DNA of 64,000 nt from Sphaerulina vaccinii (lineage: Eukaryota > Ascomycota > Dothideomycetes > Mycosphaerellales > Mycosphaerellaceae): positions 1,736,001 to 1,800,000 of the forward strand of contig JAKUDP010000001.1 in the NCBI GenBank assembly GCA_022570795.1. The letters are read 5' to 3'. Shown here one piece after another: positions 56,395 through 64,000 of the stretch; the first letter of the stretch is position 1; each line of letters opens with the position of its first letter. The notes under the pieces were generated by a model. The model was not told the DNA's origin. It saw only the letters and a program-made list of their open reading frames with translations, and did not search any database. A program made the translations under genes and the position numbers.

Positions 56395-56755
56395 AACTGC
56401 ACTGGAAGGGACATACCACGCCGCTTTAAGTGATGAAAATAGGGAAGTGAAATGCCGCCTCTCCAGATTTGAGCAGTGTTGACGCTGCTCAAAGCAGAGC
56501 TGAGTTGCCCAGATTCGTTCCGCGTGGCAATAGAGAATGACGAGAAGTGTACACTCAATGTGTCTCAATATCATGAGCTGGTGTCTCCGACTGACTGGGT
56601 CAAGACTGCAATCATCGCGGCCATGCCTCTCATCGTGCATTACAGTATCTATGTGAAGGAGTGCAGCTATACACTAGTAATACAAGAGAGAAAATCCTCG
56701 TGTCTGCTAGCTCCAAAGCCTATACGTGGCACTTCAGTGTCATAACGATCAACAT
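56395..56755. other. Short intergenic region between convergent genes
   Basis: 361 bp between stop codons of convergent genes. Nothing else recognised. Confidence 0.5.
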
Positions 56756-58042
56756 TCACCCCACTCTCGTTCCAATACTCTTCCAAAGATCGATAATCCT
56801 GTCGAAAGCTGAGTCTCGCGTATTTGCTTCTGTAAGCTCATTATGCAGATTCTGTGCAGTTCGAAAAGCCTTGGCCTCAGACATTGCCCTTGTATCTGTG
56901 ATGGCTCTGCCTGCAGCTGCGCCTCGTGGAAGTGATATCGACCTCCTCAATCCCGGCTCTGCACTCGGAGACGGAGCTGTGGTGTATCTCGTCTTCGGCA
57001 CATTCACAATGTTCGGCATTATACTGAGGACCGGCTTCTTTCGAGCAGGAGGTGGCATGGTTTTGATGTCAACAGCACTTTGCACTGCTCGAACCTTCGA
57101 CGAGGGTCCAGGATGAGTCGGGTTGGTCGGGCCCTCTGCTTCTGAGACCATTCCGAGAGCAGATGGTGCCCTCGCATCCCAGAACGTGTTGGAGAGGATG
57201 TAACCCGACCGAGATACTGGCCTTGCTCTGTCTACGACACTCGCTCTCGGATCGAGCACAGGCAACATCAATAGACTGCCACCGGGACTTATGGCTTGAC
57301 GCTCTGCGTGAAGTGCTAAGCGCTGATGCACGGTCTGTTTGAGAGTCTCCTCAAGGAAGGAGGACTTGTGGCGAAGATTCTTCATTTCTGATCGAAGCTG
57401 ATCGCATCGTGATTTGAGGAGTTCGTCAACCTGGTCGGTCTCGTCAAGCAGGACGGGATTTGAAGGCTTCCGAGCGTGAGACCTCTCAGGGATATCGGGT
57501 TTCTCAGCCTGTTCATGACGTGCGGGCAAGGCTTTGTCTGCTGCAGGTGCTGGCGAAGACTTCCAAGGGGCCTTCATAGTGCCGGAGACCGCACTCGAAG
57601 GAGGAGTCTTCCATGGCAATTGCGAAGCAGGAAAACGAGTGCTCGGCGTGGGTGATATAGCACTCGTTGGTGGGGTCGGCCAGTCGTTGAGATCAAGAGT
57701 GGGCTCAAGCGGAGAGATGGGTTCTTCATTCGAATCTGTGCTGTCTGATCGCATGTGCGCTATTATCGTTCTTAAAGTTGGTTTCGGAGTAAGCAGCTTG
57801 AGTGGCACTGGCATTGGAGTATCGTGTGATGTGCTTGGTCGACTCCGGATCGAATATGATGAGCTAGCATCTAGAGATGGCCGGGCATCGTCCCTGATGC
57901 TGCTTCGTGTTGCGTTGACTGATATCTGCCACCACGAGAATCGACTATGTCGTCCAGTAACCTCGTGGGTGGTGCTGTCAGCCATGCTGTAACGGAAATC
58001 ATCACGGCTGCGGTGACGGCTCTCCCAATCCAAGTCGCTCAT
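56756..58042 (-). CDS. Disordered protein with a central coiled coil; function unknown
   Basis: 428 aa from the ATG at 58042 (MSDLDWESRHRSRDDFRYSM). The open frame continues 27 codons upstream, but I prefer this start because the upstream residues look like a different composition. The protein is Ser/Pro/Arg-rich with repeated short patterns (LPWKTPPSS, APWKSSPAP). The middle has a helical segment (residues ~206-245: LLDETDQVDELLKSRCDQLR then SEMKNLRHKSSFLEETLKQT). The C-terminal ~40 residues are helical and contain RDSAFDRIIDLWKSIGTRVG. I do not recognise a family. Long uninterrupted frame and structured segments support coding. Confidence 0.75.
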   Translation of the reverse strand: MSDLDWESRHRSRDDFRYSMADSTTHEVTGRHSRFSWWQISVNATRSSIRDDARPSLDASSSYSIRSRPSTSHDTPMPVPLKLLTPKPTLRTIIAHMRSDSTDSNEEPISPLEPTLDLNDWPTPPTSAISPTPSTRFPASQLPWKTPPSSAVSGTMKAPWKSSPAPAADKALPARHEQAEKPDIPERSHARKPSNPVLLDETDQVDELLKSRCDQLRSEMKNLRHKSSFLEETLKQTVHQRLALHAERQAISPGGSLLMLPVLDPRASVVDRARPVSRSGYILSNTFWDARAPSALGMVSEAEGPTNPTHPGPSSKVRAVQSAVDIKTMPPPARKKPVLSIMPNIVNVPKTRYTTAPSPSAEPGLRRSISLPRGAAAGRAITDTRAMSEAKAFRTAQNLHNELTEANTRDSAFDRIIDLWKSIGTRVG

Positions 58043-58843
58043 GGTAGGCAGCACGCGTTTGCAGCTCTGCAGATGTCCTGAAGCATGCGAAGCAAGAAGT
58101 GTGCATGTGAAGAAGCTGTACAATATTTCCTGTTGGGACGTTATGTGTCATGGGTCTTAGAAGCCGCAATATGAACCCTAAATAGTCAGTCACCCACCAC
58201 GCGTGAATTGCAATTGCGCTGCGTCGTGAGTCGTATGGTCAATAGCAAGGCATAAGAGAGGACCCGACTGCACATGTGCAAGCCACGTTGTCCTTCACAA
58301 TTGTAGTGGCTGCTCGTGTGTGCGAAGCATGGCGAAGACCAGGCCCATACGTTCCCTAAGCTCAAGGTCCCACTGGCTTAGGTTCGATACAGCGGTCTGA
58401 CTTGGACATACTTCTGTACTCCATGGCCATACATTATTAGTAGAGACATCGCAAAGCAAGGCAAATGCCTACTTTTCCGAAGGTATAGTCCCATTGCCAG
58501 CAGGAGCACGCGATGTAGAGCCTCCCATTGACGGACATCCTTGTTGCATTGTCTTCGTCTTCGCCGACTGTGGGTGCGCAGATGCTCAAGTCCAATGTCA
58601 TTTGGGAACAGCTTTTAACCAGTCGTTGGCGACGATCTTGTTAGATGCAGGAGTGTTGGTGATGAGGAGTGATGATGAGGTGAAGCAGGAGGTCCTCTGG
58701 AAAACCACAATACCAAGGCCAAGATTTCCTTCTCCGATGTCGGGCCATCGTTGACTCCATCTACATCCGCGTCGTGCTTCGCTTCTGTACGCGTCGACAA
58801 CCTACACCATTGATAATCCTGCCGTGCCTGCACTCGAATCAGA
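58043..58843. other. Intergenic, divergent
   Basis: About 800 bp between two divergent starts. A plus-strand frame of 86 codons (58494-58754) is not supported. It likely holds both promoters. Confidence 0.45.
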
Positions 58844-59543
58844 ATGGACTTGGCCGTATCTCGAGCAGCTGATGATGTCCGTGATGGTAAGCTGTACTAT
58901 CCCTCTGCATCTTGCCTGTCTCACTCATGTCATCAAAGTCGAGCCAAGTCCGCTACAAGGATCCGGTGCCAGAGTGGCAGGCATATATGAGCTCGTGGAG
59001 AGCATAATACAGGATCTTCCGCTCCGAGAACTCCTTCGATTACGAGCTGTGGGGAGACTCTTCAGAAATGTGGTTGACACGTCCGAACAAATCGGCCTGC
59101 GCTTCTGCCTTCCGTATTCACGAAGCTTGAGGACAGTCGACGTGGCTCGGCATCCTCTTATTCCTAGAGAAATCGACGTCTGGGCTGGGAAGAGAAGGTA
59201 TGGTGGCTATGTGACATGCAGATTTCTACTGAAGAGCAATCAGAAATTCGACTGGTCTGCGTCGGCCTCATGGCGCTTCTTCTATGCTTGTCGACCAGAG
59301 ACCCGAAGTATACGAGCCTGGACAGGTTGTTCGAAAGTCTTCGGCAATAGTAGTGTCGGAGAGTACAGATTCTACAGAAGTCAACGAGGTCTCGCTCTGG
59401 GCCAGCTTGCCGATGTTGCATGTGCAATGAGGAAGGACTTTGATGTTGAAGATGCCATCGTGCACTTCGAGACCGATCTCGACGATAATGGTCTTGACGT
59501 TCCGGATGAAGCATGCTCCAAATATGCTGAGTATTGGATTTGA
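58844..59543 (+). CDS. Small F-box-like protein (two exons)
   Basis: 215 aa. Exon 1 is 58844-58886 (MDLAVSRAADDVRD), the intron 58887-58938 (52 bp, GTAAGC...AAG), and exon 2 58939-59543. I prefer this spliced model because the unspliced frame lacks an ATG near its beginning, while splicing joins an ATG exon in frame to GSGARVAGIYELVESIIQDL then PLRELLRLRAVGRLFRN. That segment is an F-box-like motif typical of small Dothideomycete proteins. The remaining ~140 residues contain WSASASWRFFYACRPETRSI and an acidic C-terminus, as in those paralogues. No experimental function is known to me; an SCF adaptor role is possible. Confidence 0.7.
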
Positions 59544-59788
59544 TAGCAGCAGTCGTGCTACGCAATGCTCATTACCGAAAGCGAGCTATGGAAAAGGACG
59601 GCAACCTCAGTGCTACATTCGGCAGAACTACTCATGATGTGATCACTAAGAGTGGCCAAGTACGGCCCACAAACAGGCTTACGTATCATTGTGAGGAGAT
59701 CATGAGGTTCATCATCTATCTTTCTATGCCTGAACTTCTACGAGCGTCGATTGTCGTTGAAGGCCCCTTGCTACCATGCTGACATTGG

Positions 59789-62745
59789 CTATATCAGCGT
59801 ATTAAGGAACCCAACGTCACTGGTCAATTGAGAAATATACGACACCGTGGTCACCGGCGGCGTCGTTGTAGCGGGCGGCAGGACGGTTGTCACGGGCGAA
59901 GTAATGACACTTGTCGTCTGCGATCCGCTATCGTCCTCCAGGTCTTCATCCGCAGCCATTACGAAGTTCTGGAAACCTCCATCGGTACCGTGCGGTAGGA
60001 GCGACCATAACCCATCGGTATCCCTGCCATTCACATCATTCCATCCAATGTTACAATACAGTGGGCATGTCCCATCTGCAGTCACTCGAATCTGGCAAGC
60101 TGGAACAGCCATACCACCAACGTCAGCTTGGGCGACGAGTTGGTATCCTGGACCAGAGTATGTTTGACCAGCAACGCGGTAGCCTTCAGCTGGTCCATTG
60201 TTGTCTTCGAGGTTTGCTACTCGTAGTTCGTCACTGTTGGAACCAGTGAGGGTGAAGACTGTTGGGGCATATGCATCGTTTGATACGTCGAAGTCGTATT
60301 GGACGTGGTCTGGCAGTAGCCTGTTAGAGAGCAAAACTTCTATGAGAGGAGTTGGTTGACTCACAGTAGATCTCGTCCGCATCCGCGGGCCATTCGGCGA
60401 ATGCCATGTCTGCGTCAACGATGTAGAATGCGGAGGGCGTCGCTGCTAGAGCCCAGGCTACGGTTGAGGTGGAGCGTTGTGTCGTTGTTGTGAGCACGTA
60501 AGTTGTAATCTTTCGAGTTCGGCTTATCGTAGTCGTTCGAGGGATGGTGCTCGTTACCTATAGTAGCAGCCGCAAGGTTAGCAATAGTCTCTTCAAAGGT
60601 GAATATGGTTCGCGGAGATTGTCTATAAGCTTGCTACCACAGCGTGCTCGAACTCATAGATACGTTGACGCGGACAAGGAGCTACTTACAGTTGGCGTGG
60701 AAGTGGTGGTGACGGTGACCTAATCAATGTTGTTAGCACACGAAAGATACGAGGCAGATGCAGAAGTCTACTCACTTTATTCGTTGTGATTACTGTGCGA
60801 AGACTCGTGACAGCTGCAGTGCTTGTGGACCTTACGGTAACTGTGGAGCTTGGGATCACGCAGTTGCACGCTGCTGTTGTCTGGGCGGCATTTGTAGCGC
60901 GAAGACAGACGGGCTTGACAGGTGCTGCTTGGCGTGCCTTCAAACCCACCATTGTTGTAGTCGAAGATGAGGTGGTTCCTTGACTTGTTCCCGAGCACTG
61001 GAAGCAAGCTAGATCGGCGCCCACATAAGATGATGAACTGTCCGGGCGGAAACTGACTCGGGCAGTTGAGAGCATATTCAGCTGACACCATTGGCCCACT
61101 TTCACATAGAAGGACGAGCAGCCAGATTGACCCGAGTTACCAATTGCACCCGAGTCCTGGAAATTGCGGCATGCCAAAGCACATCCCTCAACGCTGGCAA
61201 TGGAAGCCGGATCGTTCAAGTCGGCTTGCGTAGACTGTCTAGTGTCAATGCCGATGAAGCCTAGCTTGGCACATGTCGGCGTAGCTTTGACACATGTTGT
61301 GGCGGCCGTGACAATTGAGCTCGTTCTCGTTGGGGTCGCTGAGCTGCTGCTTATTGTAGTGGATAATGAATTGACACCAAAGGTAGTATAGGCTCGGTAG
61401 TAAGACACGTCTGTCGCGGACGCCATAGAAGTTGCCGGAGCTCCATGGATCTCACAGAAGTAAGGATTATCAGGGACAAAATTGAACTCATGGCAGCTAC
61501 CAGTACACTCAGCTGCACAGCCTGCCAGGTCCGACATGGTTGTGTACAAAGTTACATCCGCGTCGTTGGCCTCATAGCCATAGCCGCCACAGTATTGATA
61601 TCCTGTAACCGTGCCGGAGTTTGTAACGGCTGTGGAGGATGGATTTTGGCAGAATCCTGTAGGGGCTGACGTGATTATTGCTGACACAGGTGAACTCGTT
61701 CTTGTTGGGGTCACAGAGCTGCTGCTTGTGGTAGTCGCTGGAACATTTACACCAAAGGTAGTATATGCTTTGTAGTAAGACCAGTATGATACGGTTGGGT
61801 CCTCAGAAGTTGCCGGGGCTCCATGGATCTCACATAAGTAGGGATTGGCAGGAACATAGTTGAACTCATGGCAGCTACCAGTACAACGAGCTGCACAAGC
61901 TGGCAAGTCCAAGGACATAGTGGAGTAGTAAGTCAGGTCCTCGGTTCTGGCCACATATCCATAGCCGGCACAGTATTGGTATCCCGTAACTGTGCCTGAG
62001 TTCGTAAAGGCCGTGGTGGCCGGATCACAGGATGCCATAGGGGCTGTCGTGATTACTGGAGACACAATCGATGTGACATCCTGTATCAGAGAGGTGGTCG
62101 TGGAAACAGAGCTTGTCGTCACCGTAGACAGTGATTGCAGCGTGCTTGAAGGCAAGTCTGAAGCCTGTGCAGTCTGCGAAGGAACGTACGTCGGACAGGA
62201 ATCAATAGTCCCGGTGATGGAGTCCACGACTTGCTGAGTGACTGTAGAGGTAATGCTGATGATCGTTGTGCGAGTGATCATAGTAGTATGCATCGCCGTG
62301 GAGCTACAAAGGTAGGAATGTCAAAGGTCAGCAAGTATCCTGAAATCGCGGACCTGTTGCAACAGGCCTGGCGCTAATGGTCCGGAGTGACGGTCAGAAG
62401 CCTACCTTGTAGTCACAGGCCGAGCAGTGATTGTTGAGGTACCCACTGTTGTCGTGAGGGTACTGAGGACGGTCCTAGGAGTTTCGTTAGCGTCTGCTTT
62501 GATAGCACGAAAGAGCAGGCCTACCTGTTGATGGTGGTCGTAGTCCGAACAGTATTGACAGTCGTGCCATAGCCTAGCGATGCACAGAAGGTGCTAGCAG
62601 AAGACAGCAATGTGCTTCTACATGAACCGGTATAGCTCGCGGAGCAAGACGATGACTGGGACGGATTCAGTGCGCGAGCCTGGAGCTCAGCCAGAGGGTT
62701 GGCGAGAGCAGCTCCTGCGAGCAGAAGAAGCGATAAGCAGCGCAT
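59789..62745 (-). CDS. Secreted Ser/Thr-rich protein with duplicated PAN/Apple-like modules (six exons)
   Basis: Exons on the minus strand: 62745-62525, 62474-62406, 62303-60776, 60719-60690, 60557-60361, 60320-59789, giving 858 aa. Exon 1 starts with a signal peptide (MRCLSLLLLAGAALANPLAE). Two near-identical Cys-rich modules follow (TNSGTVTGYQYCAGYGY ... CHEFNYVPANPYLCEIHGAP, and the copy with YQYCGGYGY ... CHEFNFVPDNPYFCEIHGAP), encoded at about 62060-61690 and 61688-61315. A different third module has LGFIGIDTRQS, CALACRNFQDSG and GCSSFYVKVGQWCQLN. All look PAN/Apple-like. Thr/Ser-rich linkers are likely O-glycosylated. The C-terminal ~180 residues end without a clear anchor. A wall- or matrix-associated adhesin-like role is inferred. 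The last intron (60360-60321, 40 bp) needs an unusual donor to keep the frame. Confidence 0.8.
61315..62060 (-). repeat. Intragenic tandem duplication of a ~375-bp PAN-like module
   Basis: Matching anchors recur at offsets of 375-381 bp: ACCAAAGGTAGTATA at 61376 and 61751, and CAGTATTGRTATCC near 61590 and 61971. The Ser/Thr linker GTTGGGGTC...GAGCTGCTGCTT also recurs, so the unit is one module plus one linker. Confidence 0.85.
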
Positions 62746-63600
62746 GTTTGCAAACGATTCTGTATAATTGAGCCTGGTCTAGCTCAAGTTGCGCGCGTGT
62801 CCAAAGACTTTTATGTAGCAAGAGCATAGTCTCGCATACAATCTCGCGTCCGGTCTCGTGCATCCCGACACCAGTATTGTGGCTCACCTGTAGGGTCTAC
62901 TAGGCGTAGCGAGAACGTGGTCGCCATGTGTGGTGGCTTGCTTATACTACCGGTGTGTCCGGACTCGATGTTCGATAGCTTTCGGGAAATTCCCATTGCT
63001 TTGGCTGTTCCAGCAGCACTACTGTAGATCATAGGCAGCTAGCTCTGCCAAAGCAGCTTCGTAATACAAGGCATAGGTTTGTGGGCAATGACTTCTGTTG
63101 GCGCAGGCGTCGAGTTTGGCAACTCTGGTTGTTCGATGCTCCGTAGTGCGCGACATGCTGAGGATAGCTGATATGTCCATTTGCCATATAGAGACACTCG
63201 GCTGAGGCTACGCTGCAGTAATGAAGGGCGACACTGTGCCATATGCATGTTTCAACGAAGCCTTCTGTCTCATTTCTTCCTCAGAGTGTGCGTATCCTGC
63301 ATTAGTGTGTGCTCAAGTACTTATGAGTGGTAAGGCTCATATAGACTCCGCCTCTTCCACGTCAAGGAGACTAGGCCACAGCCATAGCCAGTCTTTCTGT
63401 GAGGTGTCGGTGACCACGATCGGTGTCCTCTGGCGCAGCTTAAACTAGTGCAGTCCCTGAACTATAACGGTGCAGGACAGGTACAACGTTCTCGTCAAAA
63501 CTGACAACGCTCAGCAATCTTGTGCCAAGTACAGTCTAGAACTGCGTTTACCTGTCCTCGAAGGTTTCTGCAGTGCTTTGAATCACATTCTTGTTTACGG
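62746..63600. other. Intergenic
   Basis: About 850 bp upstream of the secreted protein gene. Only short unsupported frames are seen. Confidence 0.45.
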
Positions 63601-64000
63601 TCAGGCCGACAGCTGAAACAGATGTAAAGTGAGCGCGCCTGCGCCATCAGGAAGCTCTTTTATCTCATTGTCGAGGTTGTGTAAGGAGTGAGCCAGGCCA
63701 TCTTTTTGTCGCGTCGTACAATGCTGTATAGTCATGGTGGTTTGGTGGCCTCGTGTATGAGAGATGTGAAGAGAAGTCAGGCCCCTTCGCGAAGGCAAGG
63801 GCGAAGCGCTAGCGCCTCTTGGCAGCTTACGTAATATTTCGAGGGCTCTTCTCCCTTCCATCTCTTCTCCTCCTGCATCTCGCGCAACGTACCAACACCA
63901 GCCAAATGAGCAGCCACAGACCGCCTTGAGCTCAACTCATGCACGATACCATCCTGGTGTCTTAATCTGCTGCAAGATGCGAACACTGTCTCAGCCCTAC
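63601..64000 (-). CDS. Tentative 3' end of a minus-strand gene cut by the window edge
   Basis: A minus-strand frame is open from the window edge to 63831 (FASCSRLRHQDGIVHELSSR, then EMQEEKRWKGEEPSKYY). It meets a canonical GTAAGC donor. Splicing to an AG at 63724 (107-bp intron) continues in frame as HCTTRQKDGLAHSLHNLDNE to a stop at 63601, giving ~97 visible residues. Both halves have balanced, charged composition. No family is recognised, and the exon pair is a hypothesis based only on splice signals and frame. Confidence 0.3.

Overview
The window is nuclear DNA from a filamentous ascomycete, most likely a Dothideomycete. The evidence is compact genes on both strands, short GT-AG introns of about 40-110 bp, full-length orthologues of fungal housekeeping genes, and several fungus-only families (PigL_N-like N-terminus, F-box-like 'LPxEIRDxIY' protein, Ste50, Atg27, Rcf2, Pop8). 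The exact genus is an inference from overall feel and not from a diagnostic sequence. I support 26 protein-coding loci, one of them truncated by the left edge and one tentative at the right edge. I found no rRNA, tRNA, CRISPR or intact transposon.

Layout. 1-4 kb: ATP2 C-terminus, MTQ1/HemK-type methyltransferase, RAD23. 5-8.5 kb: a 1,166-aa disordered/coiled-coil protein of unknown function. 9.5-16.3 kb: a small single-pass membrane protein, the GPI-anchor ethanolamine-phosphate transferase GPI13 and the Golgi tether subunit COG1. 17.7-19.2 kb: a disordered nuclear-type protein. 21.2-25.2 kb: RRP36 and RCF2 (divergent) and a Myb/SANT-like plus AT-hook protein. 27.4-37.3 kb: an RNA-centred block (SET2, POP8, PCF11, SPB1) with a small secreted I9-type inhibitor inside it. 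37.8-40.2 kb: an F-box-like protein and ATG27. 40.2-43.5 kb: gene-poor DNA holding an inverted pair of repeat arms that look like decayed mobile-element coding sequence. 43.5-52.4 kb: STE50, proteasome chaperone 4, a carnosine N-methyltransferase family member, a peroxisomal acyl-CoA thioesterase and LEU4. 52.6-64 kb: a DUF1640 mitochondrial protein, a PigL_N/TPR-like protein, a coiled-coil protein, a small F-box-like protein, a secreted PAN/Apple-like multidomain protein and a tentative gene fragment.

Most genes are unrelated housekeeping functions, so this is mainly an ordinary chromosome arm and I see no biosynthetic or defence cluster. The points most worth following are at gene-model level. 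The thioesterase's peroxisomal SKL signal sits on a 45-nt last exon and is lost if one intron is retained. LEU4 begins with coding exons of 8 and 19 nt. The secreted PAN-like protein has a tandem duplication and two frame-neutral Thr/Ser-rich cassette exons. Others are the I9 protein with a signal peptide, the PigL_N-TPR protein without an ATPase domain, and the inverted repeat at 40.55-40.87 kb. Splice sites were assigned by eye from GT-AG signals, reading-frame continuity and family similarity, not from transcripts.
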